Made by a program: the position numbers and the translations under genes. 14,751 bases of DNA from an uncultured Collinsella sp. (GTDB lineage Bacteria; Actinomycetota; Coriobacteriia; Coriobacteriales; Coriobacteriaceae), in the NCBI GenBank assembly GCA_900550815.1, contig URTW01000029.1, forward strand, positions 1 through 14,751, written 5' to 3'. Positions within the stretch are counted from its first letter, which is position 1; each line of letters begins with the position of its first letter. Of this stretch, positions 1 through 6,928 are shown one piece after another. The notes under the pieces were generated by a model that saw nothing but the letters and a program-made list of their open reading frames with translations, searched no databases and had not been told where the DNA came from.

Positions 1-465
1 GAACCCCTTGCCCGGGCACATCTGTATTTCGGACATGTGCAACGTGGTGCCGCGTATATCGCATTCGAGCAGACAGGTGCGTGACGGTCGGCCTAGGATG
101 CTGAGGTCGATACGATACGCCGCATAGCTGTCCGTGTACTCGACTTGCTCGGCGTTGAGGGTTGCCCCGATTGTCAAGAAAGCGCCTAGTTCGGCATCGA
201 CAATCTTGGAGTCCTTTATCTTGACCTTGAACTCTTGGTAGAGGGACGGGCTGTTGTAGTAAATGGTTCGGGTTCCATCGGTGCACTCATCGGTCGCTTC
301 CCATTTGACGGTGGGCTGGTCCGAGTTGGCTATCAGCAGTTCTGCTCCAAAGGCTATAGTATGGGTGATGACAACCAGCAATGCCCAGCCGACAAAGAGA
401 TAGAGAACCAAATATGCAACGGGGTGTTTTGAGCGGATGTTTTGGAGCGCGTCGGGGGCGTTCAT
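1..465 (-). CDS. Unrecognised single-pass membrane protein (3' end outside window)
   Basis: A minus-strand reading frame of 155 codons runs open from an ATG at 465 off the left edge of the window. The start is well supported: GGAGGT lies 5 nt upstream (471-476) and a TATAAT box lies at 505-500. The protein begins with about 14 mostly polar residues, then a hydrophobic stretch at about residues 15-38 (PVAYLVLYLFVGWALLVVI) that looks like one membrane helix or an uncleaved signal anchor. The rest (from about residue 45) is a soluble, probably extracytoplasmic domain with Asp/Thr/Tyr-rich strands and four cysteines (sequence elements such as DECTDGT, CLLECD and QMCPGKG). I do not recognise the family. 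It is transcribed divergently from ybaB, so there is no operon link to it. The coding call is firm because of start, RBS and composition; the function is unknown. Confidence 0.75.
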   Translation of the reverse strand, partial: MNAPDALQNIRSKHPVAYLVLYLFVGWALLVVITHTIAFGAELLIANSDQPTVKWEATDECTDGTRTIYYNSPSLYQEFKVKIKDSKIVDAELGAFLTIGATLNAEQVEYTDSYAAYRIDLSILGRPSRTCLLECDIRGTTLHMSEIQMCPGKGF

Positions 466-499
466 GGGGCACCTCCAAATTGCTATCTATGGCAATCAA

Positions 500-516
500 A
501 TTATACCCCGCCGTCA
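500..516 (-). promoter_or_regulatory. Promoter core for the membrane protein at 1-465
   Basis: Read on the minus strand this is TGACGGCGGGGTATAAT, with a perfect TATAAT -10 hexamer at 505-500, about 35 nt upstream of the ATG at 465. No good -35 hexamer is seen 17 nt further up. The same 17-nt string with one difference (TACAAT) precedes nifJ at 12594-12610, which suggests a shared promoter type in this genome. Confidence 0.55.
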
Positions 517-804
517 TGCGTGCCGCCTCGAGTAGTGGCTCGGCATTTAGCCATTTAGTGGTACGCATTAAATGTCGGATTCCGGTTCTACGAGATTTAG
601 CTTTCAATATTATGCAGATGCGATTTATTCAACTTTGCATAATCTTGGGGGCGCATCACGCTCCAGGACATGTATATCGACTGAGGTAGCGTGTCCGCCC
701 CGCTTGCTTGCCCCGCGCCGTGGTACGATTTTTGAGTTTGAAAGTCCCGCCGTGCTCCGGCTGCCCTTGCAGCTTGTCGCGCGGCCGCACGTAAAGGAGC
801 CATC
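517..804. other. Intergenic region between divergent genes, no gene seen
   Basis: About 290 bases with no credible coding frame in either direction; the short open frames here lack ribosome binding sites and family resemblance. It holds an AT-rich inverted repeat (609-643) and a GC-rich stretch. A possible -10 for ybaB is TACGAT at 723-728, but no clear -35 accompanies it. AAAGGAG just before 805 is the ybaB ribosome binding site. I looked for the conserved SRP RNA core often found near dnaX-ybaB-recR and did not find it; dnaX is also absent upstream. Confidence 0.5.
609..643. repeat. 8-bp inverted repeat ATTATGCA / TGCATAAT
   Basis: ATTATGCA at 609-616 is repeated in inverse as TGCATAAT at 636-643. 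The right part, TTATTCAACTTTGCATAA (626-643), is itself an imperfect 18-bp palindrome with 7 of 9 arms matching. Half sites like TTATTCA and TTGCATAA resemble arginine-repressor boxes of other bacteria, but no arginine gene is in view, so the regulator is a guess. Confidence 0.35.
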
Positions 805-1125
805 ATGGCCGGTATGAACATGCAGCAGATGATGAAGCAGGCTCGCAAGATGCAGGAGCAGCTTGCCGCCGCGCAGGAGAACCTCAAGTCCCAGACCGTC
901 GACGCCTCTGCCGGCGGCGGCATGGTCAAGGTGACCGTTAACGGCGAGATGGAGCTCGTCAACCTCACCATCGATCCCGATGCCCTCGATCCCGAGGACG
1001 TCGATATGCTGCAGGACATGATCATGGCTGCCGTCAACGAGGCCGTCCGCGGCGTCAACGAGCTCGCCAACAAGCAGATGGGCGCCATCACCGGCGGCCT
1101 CAACATCCCGGGCATGCCGTTCTAA
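805..1125 (+). CDS. ybaB: YbaB/EbfC family nucleoid-associated DNA-binding protein
   Basis: 106 residues, the usual length for YbaB/EbfC. These small dimeric proteins bind DNA without strong sequence specificity and lie next to recR in most bacteria, where they are thought to act with recombinational repair. The N-terminus is a Met/Gln/Lys-rich helix ([21 protein letters not shown]) typical of the family. A central beta-sheet follows with [22 protein letters not shown] (about residues 37-58), then an acidic helix ([19 protein letters not shown]). The C-terminus is rich in Gly, Ile and Met. The start has AAAGGAG 7 nt upstream. Only 13 nt separate it from recR, so the two are probably cotranscribed. 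dnaX, a common upstream neighbour, is absent here. Confidence 0.96.
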   Translation: MAGMNMQQMMKQARKMQEQLAAAQENLKSQTVDASAGGGMVKVTVNGEMELVNLTIDPDALDPEDVDMLQDMIMAAVNEAVRGVNELANKQMGAITGGLNIPGMPF

Positions 1126-1138
1126 GACACGCATATAT

Positions 1139-1735
1139 ATGAGTGCGAATCACAGCCTGCAAAAACTGCTCGATGAGCTGGGCCGTCTGCCGGGCATTGG
1201 TCCCAAGTCGGCCCAGCGCATCGCCTATTACCTGCTCGAGGCCGACGCCGAGGAGGCCCGCCGCCTGGCCGAGGCCATCCTGGAGGTCAAGCAGGAGGTC
1301 CACTTTTGCAGCCGTTGCTTTAACTACGCCACGGCCGACGAGTGCTCCATCTGCCAGGACCCGATGCGCGATACCACTCGCATTTGCGTGGTGGGCGAGC
1401 CGCGCGACGTCCAGGCAATCGAGCGCACGGGCAGCTACCATGGTCTGTACCATGTGCTGGGCGGCGTGATCAGCCCCATGGACAAGATTGGTCCCGAGCA
1501 GTTGCACATCCGCGAGCTGCTGGCGCGTCTGGGCCACGAGGATATCCATGAGGTCATCATCGCCACCAACCCCAATATTGAGGGCGAGACCACGGCGAGC
1601 TATCTGGCCCGTACCATCAAGCCGTTGGGCGTCGAGGTGTCGCGTCTGGCAAGCGGCCTTCCCGTGGGCGGCGACTTGGAGTATGCCGACGAGCTTACGC
1701 TTGGCCGCGCCATCGAGGCCCGTCGCGCGATTTAG
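1139..1735 (+). CDS. recR: Recombination mediator protein RecR
   Basis: 198 residues, full length for RecR, which acts with RecF/RecO to load RecA on gapped single-stranded DNA. Domains in order: helix-hairpin-helix at about residues 8-33 ([18 protein letters not shown]); a four-cysteine zinc finger with Cys57, Cys60, Cys69 and Cys72 (CSRC and CSIC); a TOPRIM domain from about 80 to 175, starting [11 protein letters not shown] and including the acidic motif [10 protein letters not shown]; and a C-terminal walker-like stretch [17 protein letters not shown] that is highly conserved in RecR. The start at 1139 has no good Shine-Dalgarno (context CACGCATATAT), so translation may depend on coupling to ybaB 13 nt upstream. 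All key residues are present and the gene looks intact. Confidence 0.97.
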   Translation: MSANHSLQKLLDELGRLPGIGPKSAQRIAYYLLEADAEEARRLAEAILEVKQEVHFCSRCFNYATADECSICQDPMRDTTRICVVGEPRDVQAIERTGSYHGLYHVLGGVISPMDKIGPEQLHIRELLARLGHEDIHEVIIATNPNIEGETTASYLARTIKPLGVEVSRLASGLPVGGDLEYADELTLGRAIEARRAI

Positions 1736-1772
1736 GCGGCGAGCCTGCTCCTGCCGTATGTTTTCCTCGCGA

Positions 1773-1802
1773 CGCACGGGGTAGTCATAATTTCCCCGTG
1801 CG
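1773..1802 (+). terminator. GC-rich hairpin downstream of recR
   Basis: CGCACGGGG (1773-1781) and CCCCGTGCG (1794-1802) form a perfect 9-bp stem with a 12-nt AT-rich loop, 38 nt after the recR stop. No U-tract follows, so it could be a terminator of unusual type or a 3'-end stabilising hairpin. Confidence 0.45.
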
Positions 1803-1810
1803 ACTGTGAG

Positions 1811-1826
1811 TTTGTTGTGCAACAAA
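1811..1826. promoter_or_regulatory. Palindrome TTTGTTG-TG-CAACAAA, possible operator
   Basis: Two perfect 7-bp arms separated by TG form a short palindrome about 60 nt upstream of the -35 of the kinase-operon promoter. Its size and symmetry suit a dimeric repressor or activator, but no regulator can be named. Confidence 0.3.
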
Positions 1827-1883
1827 GATGCTTCGTATCCGCTTATCGCATGGGTGCTTCCGCTCACATCCTTAATTTGCCCA

Positions 1884-1912
1884 TTGCAACCTTTTGGGTT
1901 CGCTGATACACT
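1884..1912 (+). promoter_or_regulatory. Promoter of the kinase/FHA operon
   Basis: TTGCAA (1884-1889), a 17-nt spacer, then TGA-TACACT with the -10 at 1907-1912. This is a good sigma-70 type match, placing the transcript start near 1919. The first gene's RBS and ATG follow at about 1963 and 1975. Confidence 0.6.
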
Positions 1913-1933
1913 CAAATATGGATTTGAATGAAT

Positions 1934-1962
1934 GCGCCGCTTCTGAGCGGCGTGTTTTTGTT
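1934..1962 (+). terminator. Intrinsic-terminator-like hairpin in the operon leader (possible attenuator)
   Basis: CGCCGCT (1935-1941), loop TCTG and AGCGGCG (1946-1952) form a 7-bp GC-rich stem followed by TGTTTTTGTT. This is a textbook rho-independent terminator shape. It lies only about 15 nt downstream of the predicted transcript start and just before the GGAGGAG ribosome site, so it may be an attenuator or a 5'-stabilising hairpin; alternatively it ends read-through from recR. Confidence 0.55.
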
Positions 1963-2037
1963 GGAGGAGAACGCATGCGGCCCGGTGGCACTCAGACAAA
2001 GCGCGGCGCCGCGGTGCGCATGTGACGCCGACTGGGA

Positions 2038-2880
2038 TTGGCGCCGCGGGCGTACGCGCTGCTGTCTTGCTCGCTGGTGCTGGTCATAGCTGGCGTTTCT
2101 GCCTATGGTATGACCGTGCCGTCCATGATGCAGGCGCATGCCGCACGCGAACCGCGCGTGGGGCATGAGGTCAAAAGTGATCTGGGTACCACGACTGGAT
2201 ATGCTTGGGCAAGTGTGGTCGCGCATATTGTGTTTGGCACCGACGATGCGGACGGCGCCGCGGCCCCGGACAACGAAGTCACGCTTGCCAATGGCAAAAC
2301 CATCGTGCTCACCAACACCAAGATCATCGATCGGTTGTCCAACAATAGCGTGGCGGCAACGGTGAATAAGGTCGAGCAGCAGAAGGAGCAGGACGCCCAG
2401 CAGTCCGGAAAGCCCGGTAGCTCGGATACTTCTGGCTCCGGCTCGGATTCATCGAGTTCGGGCGGCGGCTCTGGGGCGGGTTCCTCTACCGGAGGGTCTG
2501 GAAACGGCGGCTCGACGGGCGGCAACACTGACAACGATGCAAACTCCGGTGGCCTTTCCGCTGCTGAGGAAGAGGGCGTTCACAGTTGGCTTGTGACCAA
2601 GTACAACATGCTCGACAGTTACGTTTCTCGTGCCAATGACGTGGTCTCGACCTATAACTCTACGGGAGATCCCAGGCCGTGCGACAGCCTGGTCGGGGAG
2701 ATGTTTGTCATTCGAGCCGAGTTCGGTCGTCAGACATTCTCGCCCCGGTCAAAGTGGTATCAGCAGTATGCCAATCTGTGGGGCTGTTACACCAACCTAT
2801 GTCAATGGGTCGGCCATTACGGCGATGATGACGTCGCGCTCGGTAACTTCAACAATAACGTGGCGGCGCTTGCCCTATGA
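2038..2880 (+). CDS. Membrane-anchored protein with Ser/Gly linker, first gene of kinase operon (5' end interrupted by TGA)
   Basis: 280 residues from a TTG at 2038. A hydrophobic anchor at about residues 5-24 (AYALLSCSLVLVIAGVSAYG) is followed by an extracytoplasmic region, a Ser/Gly-rich low-complexity linker (about 121-172), and a C-terminal domain (about 173-280) with aromatic residues and Cys215, Cys250 and Cys255. No known enzyme motif is seen, so the function is unrecognised. The start is odd: the best start is ATG at 1975, with GGAGGAG 5-6 nt upstream, in the same frame. That frame is stopped by TGA at 2023-2025 after 16 codons (basic residues, consistent with a cytoplasmic tail). CGA (Arg) to TGA would be one transition, so this is either a nonsense variant, a sequence error, or a 16-codon leader with reinitiation. 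The stop codon overlaps the kinase start (ATGA at 2877-2880), which implies translational coupling and a shared role. Confidence 0.7.
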   Translation: MAPRAYALLSCSLVLVIAGVSAYGMTVPSMMQAHAAREPRVGHEVKSDLGTTTGYAWASVVAHIVFGTDDADGAAAPDNEVTLANGKTIVLTNTKIIDRLSNNSVAATVNKVEQQKEQDAQQSGKPGSSDTSGSGSDSSSSGGGSGAGSSTGGSGNGGSTGGNTDNDANSGGLSAAEEEGVHSWLVTKYNMLDSYVSRANDVVSTYNSTGDPRPCDSLVGEMFVIRAEFGRQTFSPRSKWYQQYANLWGCYTNLCQWVGHYGDDDVALGNFNNNVAALAL

Positions 2881-4721
2881 TGACCGATCTTGCATCTACC
2901 ACACCACAATCGCTCGGTCGCGATCCCATGGTCGGCCTGCGCCTGGCGCGTGTCGACGGGTTTGAGCCGGCCATTGCGCTCGGTCAGGACGAACTGCCTA
3001 CCTATCTGCGTCGTTTTACGATGCTGTTTGCCGACGATGCCACCATGCGCCGTGGCGGTATCGGCCGCGTGACGCGTGCCGTCAACGCCCAAGGCGAGGC
3101 AGTGGCACTCAAGCAGCTCATCTTGCCGACGCGCGATGAGTTTGATGACGATGCCGCTCACGAGGCGCTGGTCGCCAAGTTCAAGGCGGCGTTTCGCGAG
3201 GAATACGAATGCCATCGCGCCCTTTCGGGCCTTAAGGGCTTTCCCCGCCTCTATGGCTGGGGCGAGGTCGACGGTGTGCCTGCAATTGTCATGGAATGGG
3301 TCGAGGGCGAGACACTTGCCCGCTTGCGTTCGCGACTCGCCGTGGACGATGCCGGACGCCTGTCGCCGCTTGTGGCGGCGCGTCTGGGTCGCGACCTGTT
3401 CGATCTGCTCTGCCGTATGAGCCTGGTGGGCGAGGGCTTTGTCCATCGCGATATCTCGCCCGCTAATATTATGGTGCGTACGGCGCGCCTGTCGCTTGAC
3501 CGGCAGCTTGCCGAGGGCACCTTTGACCTGTGCCTGATCGACTTTGGCTCGTCGCTGGCGCTCGAGCCTGCGTCGGCCGTGGCCGGTACCGGCGGCAAGG
3601 CTTCGTTTACGGAGCGCTATGCCACGCTGCGTCGCGCGACGGTTGCCTATGCCCCGCCCGAGATGCTCACCGACGATATTCCCGACCTGCGCGCTTTGCG
3701 TATGTCGCCGGCGATTGACGTCTATGCCGCGGCAAGCACGGTTTACGAGCTCATTGCCGGCGTCGCGCCATACGAAGCCGCGCCGAGCACTTCGGGCACC
3801 TCGGGTTCGCGCAAAAAGACGCGCGACATTGCCAGCCCCTACCGTCTCAAGATGGACACACGGCCCGACTATCCCATTGGTGCCCATGCGCCCGGTTGTG
3901 ATTTGACTCAGCTGCTTCGTCGTGAGCCCGATGTGGCGCTCGCCGCGGCCGAGCAGGCCCAGCAGCTAGGGCTTGAGCCGGATTCCGAAGAGCTACGCGA
4001 TGCGCTGGCGTTTGTCGATGCCCAGCTGTTCGACGTGGTGATGGCCTGTCTGTCCAGCCATCAAAAAGATCGTCCCGAGCCGGCGGCGGTCGAGGCGGCG
4101 CTCTCGGCGTTTTGTGACCACTATGCGCAAAATGTCGGTCGTTCGCTCCGCGGCGAGCCGCTCACGCCGTGCCCCATGGATGCGTCCGGCCGCGCGGTTC
4201 GTCGCGCGCTGATGGCCGGCGCGACGGTCGTCTGTGGCGTGGTTTGGGCTGTGGTCGTGGTTTCGGCCGCGCTGCTGGCGTCGGGCGCTCGCGTGACGGC
4301 GACTTTGGGATCGCTCGTGTGGTTTGGGTTGCTACCGGGTATTATTGCCGCACTGGCGTTGGCGCTGCCAGGCATAGCCGGCGTTGCCGCGGGGGCACTT
4401 GCGCGCGATCGGCGCTCGGGCTTCCTGCAGGGTGTGCTTGCGCTTTCCGCCTGCGAGGTTCCGGTGCTGGTTGTGGCTGCATGTAGCGTATTTTCCCAAC
4501 GCGCCGTGATGGGCGGCCTTGTTGCCGCTCTGGTTGCAACCTATACGCTTACGTGGTTTTTGCTTGCGATGGGCTTTGCCTTTGAACTTCCCGTTTCGGC
4601 ACCGCGACGCACAAAAGTCCAGATGGCGACTCCGCTTGCCGGTGGAGCCGCAGCTGCCCGTACTTTTGGCGGACCTGTCGAAGTATCGTCCGATTCTATT
4701 TCTACGACCAAGGAGGCCTAG
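2877..4721 (+). CDS. Membrane-tethered Hanks-type serine/threonine protein kinase
   Basis: 614 residues. The N-terminal kinase domain (about 45-410) carries the main eukaryotic-like kinase motifs: a Gly-rich loop at 60-65 (GGIGRV), the ATP-binding lysine in VALKQL (Lys79), a catalytic loop HRDISPAN (His190, Asp192, Asn197), the Mg-binding DFG at 222-224, APPE at 259-262 and the DVYAAA helix-F aspartate at 281. The catalytic Lys, Asp, Asn and DFG residues are all present, so it should be active. The C-terminal part (about 445-570) has four hydrophobic segments, so the kinase is anchored in the membrane. Unlike PknB-type kinases it has no extracellular PASTA sensor. It overlaps the preceding gene by ATGA, and an FHA gene begins 3 nt after its stop, so kinase and phosphothreonine reader are probably made together. 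The start could be ATG 2877 or ATG 2880. The substrate is unknown. Confidence 0.92.
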   Translation: MMTDLASTTPQSLGRDPMVGLRLARVDGFEPAIALGQDELPTYLRRFTMLFADDATMRRGGIGRVTRAVNAQGEAVALKQLILPTRDEFDDDAAHEALVAKFKAAFREEYECHRALSGLKGFPRLYGWGEVDGVPAIVMEWVEGETLARLRSRLAVDDAGRLSPLVAARLGRDLFDLLCRMSLVGEGFVHRDISPANIMVRTARLSLDRQLAEGTFDLCLIDFGSSLALEPASAVAGTGGKASFTERYATLRRATVAYAPPEMLTDDIPDLRALRMSPAIDVYAAASTVYELIAGVAPYEAAPSTSGTSGSRKKTRDIASPYRLKMDTRPDYPIGAHAPGCDLTQLLRREPDVALAAAEQAQQLGLEPDSEELRDALAFVDAQLFDVVMACLSSHQKDRPEPAAVEAALSAFCDHYAQNVGRSLRGEPLTPCPMDASGRAVRRALMAGATVVCGVVWAVVVVSAALLASGARVTATLGSLVWFGLLPGIIAALALALPGIAGVAAGALARDRRSGFLQGVLALSACEVPVLVVAACSVFSQRAVMGGLVAALVATYTLTWFLLAMGFAFELPVSAPRRTKVQMATPLAGGAAAARTFGGPVEVSSDSISTTKEA

Positions 4722-4724
4722 GTC

Positions 4725-5663
4725 ATGGCATCTCAAGTTGAGCTCACCCCATGCGGGGCCATGTTTGACATCTTTAAGCGCGCGGCGCATCTGAGCCATA
4801 TCGAGCTGTGCGGCTTGGTGCTTTCGTCCCGTCCGCTCGCCGACGGCCGCAGCCCGCAGAGCCGGGCCGCCGATCGCTCTTGGGTTTCCCGCTTTATCGT
4901 TCGCGCGCCGGTCGGCACGCTTCAGCAGCGCTACTTTGCCGAATACGGTACCTCGGCTGCGCGCATTATGTCGCAACTGGCCCTGCGCCAGCGAAATCCC
5001 ATGGACTCCACGGCTGTGATCAATATGGTGTGCGGTCCTGCAGGTGAACCGATGGTACGCGCGCTCGAAGAGTGCCACCAGGACACGAATCTCTATCGCA
5101 ACGCGCTCGATCGCCTGTCCCAGGCGGCGGAACTCATGCCCGCCGAGCGCGCCGAGGCCGTGCTGGTGCTGTTTGTCGCCGTCGGTTGTTCGGCGGATGT
5201 GCGGTCCTCGGTGAACTATGCCATCGACTACGCGCACGCGACCTGTGGCGGAGGCACCTCCACGCCGCGTTCGCTTGGCATGTCGATGACCGCGGGCGAA
5301 CGCGAACCCGCCCCGGCGCACCCCTTGGGCTTGCTGCGCGTACAAAACAGTTTTGTCGTGAGCGCCCCGCGCTGGATTCAGCCGAGTGAGCAGGGTGTTG
5401 AGATTGGCGCGCTGGCCACTGGTGAGGGCGATATTACCGACGTCGGCGACGATGTCTCGGCCCGCCATGCCCATATCTGGTGCGATGCTCAAAATATCTG
5501 GCACGTCGAGGACTTGTCGTCCACCAACGGAACCGTGGTGGTAAACGGGGCCACGCGCGTCTGCATTCAGGTCGAGCCCGGCCGTTCCGCCCAACTCAAT
5601 CCCGGCGACGAGCTCAAGCTCGGCGAATCCACTACCTACGCCATCCTCTTCGGTGCCCTCTAG
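4725..5663 (+). CDS. FHA-domain protein, probable phosphothreonine reader for the adjacent kinase
   Basis: 312 residues; ATG 4725 lies behind AAGGAGG and 3 nt after the kinase stop. Residues 1-170 form a helical domain I do not recognise, with two cysteines. A Gly/Thr-rich and Pro-containing linker follows (about 172-200). The C-terminus (about 203-312) is a forkhead-associated domain: EIGALATGEGDITDVGDDVSARHAHIWCD with the Ser-Ala-Arg-His signature at 245-248, then EDLSSTNGTVVVNG (SSTNGT at 265-270) and a closing LNPGDELKLGESTTYAILFG. FHA domains bind phosphothreonine peptides, so this protein is likely a substrate or effector of the kinase encoded just upstream. Its last ~430 bases are repeated, at high identity, at 11972-12411, beyond the accessory island. 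Confidence 0.92.
   Translation: MASQVELTPCGAMFDIFKRAAHLSHIELCGLVLSSRPLADGRSPQSRAADRSWVSRFIVRAPVGTLQQRYFAEYGTSAARIMSQLALRQRNPMDSTAVINMVCGPAGEPMVRALEECHQDTNLYRNALDRLSQAAELMPAERAEAVLVLFVAVGCSADVRSSVNYAIDYAHATCGGGTSTPRSLGMSMTAGEREPAPAHPLGLLRVQNSFVVSAPRWIQPSEQGVEIGALATGEGDITDVGDDVSARHAHIWCDAQNIWHVEDLSSTNGTVVVNGATRVCIQVEPGRSAQLNPGDELKLGESTTYAILFGAL
5232..5663 (+). repeat. Direct repeat, copy 1: 3' part of the FHA gene
   Basis: This stretch matches 11972-12411 in the same orientation, with near-identical encoded FHA domains and one extra Asp codon in copy 2. By eye the last 150 bases agree at about 90 percent. The two copies bracket the accessory island, so recombination between them could delete about 6.7 kb. 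Confidence 0.85.
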
Positions 5664-5695
5664 CCGGCAGATAGGGACGTTTCTTTTCTGCCGGC
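5663..5695. repeat. REP-like hairpin after the first FHA gene
   Basis: GCCGGCAGA (5663-5671) and TCTGCCGGC (5687-5695) form a perfect 9-bp stem around a 15-nt loop starting TAGGGACG. It starts inside the FHA stop codon and may also act as a 3'-end structure. A different palindrome carrying the same ATAGGGAC string follows the second FHA copy (12430-12492), hence the REP-like label. Confidence 0.55.
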
Positions 5696-5778
5696 ACTTG
5701 GGGACACTCCTCGGCGCGCCAGAGCCAGTCGCCCGGGGATGGAGGGGCCATTTTGGCCCTTGGCGGTCAGTCGGGGCG

Positions 5779-6613
5779 AAACTAGAAGATCTTTCCGATT
5801 CGCGGCTGTTCATGCTTGTAGAGCATCTAAAACAATAGGATGTTATTCTGGAATATGCCGGGTGCGTGAACTTGCCTGTCTTAGCCTTAATAAGGTATAG
5901 GGGAGTTTGGCTCAGGGGTTCCGTCTTGTTCTTCAGCGCAGTATTGTGGGACAGATTTGCTGAGATTGGCGCCTTACACCGCAGAGCGCACGGAAGGCTC
6001 TCGATTTGTGTTCTGGCCCCAGAATACAGGGCCTGATACTTACCAACTGTGGCATGGATGTAACATCTGTAGAAATCAACCCTTTTGTTGTCGACCTTTG
6101 TAAGAAGAACACTGCCATCAACTCTTTGGATGACGAAACTAGGGTGCTTGAGGGGAGCCTTTACTCCCCTCTGAGAGATGACTCATGTTTTTCGCTTGTC
6201 GTTGTGAATCCTCCGTTACTGCCGATTCCGGATGAGATTCCTTATCCCTTCGTTTGAGATGGAGGACAATCGGGTCTGGATAAAACACTTCGTATTCTTA
6301 AGGGTGGCGATACGCATTTAGAGAAAAACGGTAAATACTGCTAATAGGGGTGACGACGATGGTGCAGGGGCGACCCGCGATGCTCTCATCAATACGTCGG
6401 ATACTTGGGAAATCAGGTCTAGATGCATGTATGATGATGCTGTGTGGCTATTCAATTAATCCGCGTTCCGAATGGGTGCAGGGTATAGCTGCGACATCGT
6501 ATGCTTTTGACCCGGCGCGATACTCAGATATTTCTGAGGCGGTTGACGAAGTTTATACGCACTATGCCGCGCAAGGCGTTTCGGAAGTTTGCACATCTAC
6601 GTTACGGGCTTAG
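5779..6613 (+). pseudogene. Decayed class I SAM-dependent methyltransferase (HemK/PrmC-like NPP motif)
   Basis: The remains of one methyltransferase gene can be followed through three frames. Part 1 (from 5779): a helical N-terminus DLSDSRLFMLVEHLKQ, stopped by TAG at 5836-5838, continuing DVILEYAGCVNLPVLALIRY. Part 2: LAPYTAERTEG (about 5960-5995), a frameshift, then the SAM-binding motif I ALDLCSGPRIQGLIL (about 5997-6041), VEINPF, and the substrate motif NPPLLPIP (6207-6230). A TGA at 6255-6257 interrupts what should read PFV-G-DGGQ. A further one-base shift near 6335 leads into the last part, LLIGVTTMVQG to the stop at 6613. With two nonsense codons and at least two frameshifts, no enzyme can be made. 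The NPP motif suggests methylation of an amide or amine nitrogen; the original target is unknown, though peptide modification is possible given the RiPP context. Confidence 0.75.
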
Positions 6614-6737
6614 GTTTCTTCAAGCGAGCAGGCCGGTTGCGTTATTTCGAGCGATTTTTCTAGTCTAGGCGACAAAAGGCAAAGGATTTGGTGGGTGTAA
6701 AACGAGGTCGTTTGCGGGCGGACGCTCCAATCTATTG

Positions 6738-6783
6738 TGGCAATCGGGCGGTTGAAAAAGATATTTCAATCGCCCGATTGCCA
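6738..6783. repeat. 20-bp inverted repeat with 6-nt loop
   Basis: The arms at 6738-6757 and 6764-6783 pair over 20 bp with a single G:T exception, which is a G-U wobble in RNA. No T-tract follows in either direction, so it is not a plain terminator. It lies between the dead methyltransferase and the ABC exporter, about 145 nt before the latter, and could be an operator, an RNA processing structure or a miniature mobile-element remnant. Confidence 0.7.
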
Positions 6784-6798
6784 GATTCGTCGGAGGAG

Positions 6799-6907
6799 AT
6801 GTCCGATTCCGACTCTCTTGTAGGAAGAGCTTGAGACCGTATTGGCCCAAGGCAATCTTAAAGCAGTCTCATTGGCAAATCTTCGCTCCTGTTGTGTTGA
6901 GGTGTAA
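6799..6907 (+). other. Possible frameshifted small Cys-containing peptide gene upstream of the ABC exporter
   Basis: After GGAGGAG an ATG at 6799 opens MSDSDSLV and then hits a stop. If one base is removed near 6821-6823, the frame continues EELETVLAQGNLKAV SLANLRSCCVEV and stops at 6907, about 35 residues in all. An acidic leader and a short C-terminus with CC would suit a RiPP precursor placed just before an exporter. The spacing between GGAGG and ATG is too short for an ideal start, and the frameshift is assumed, so this is a weak call. Confidence 0.2.
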
Positions 6908-6928
6908 GGTATCAGTGATTGATGTTTT

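Noticed and set aside
466..804. SRP RNA or tRNA near ybaB
   Set aside because: The conserved SRP core and tRNA T-loop pattern were looked for and not found.
2817..3887. 356-codon minus-strand frame
   Set aside because: Shadow of the kinase domain; same reasons.
4332..5813. 493-codon minus-strand frame opposite the kinase and FHA genes
   Set aside because: Antisense shadow: low-complexity Arg/Gly/His composition, no family motifs, while the plus strand has intact kinase and FHA domains.
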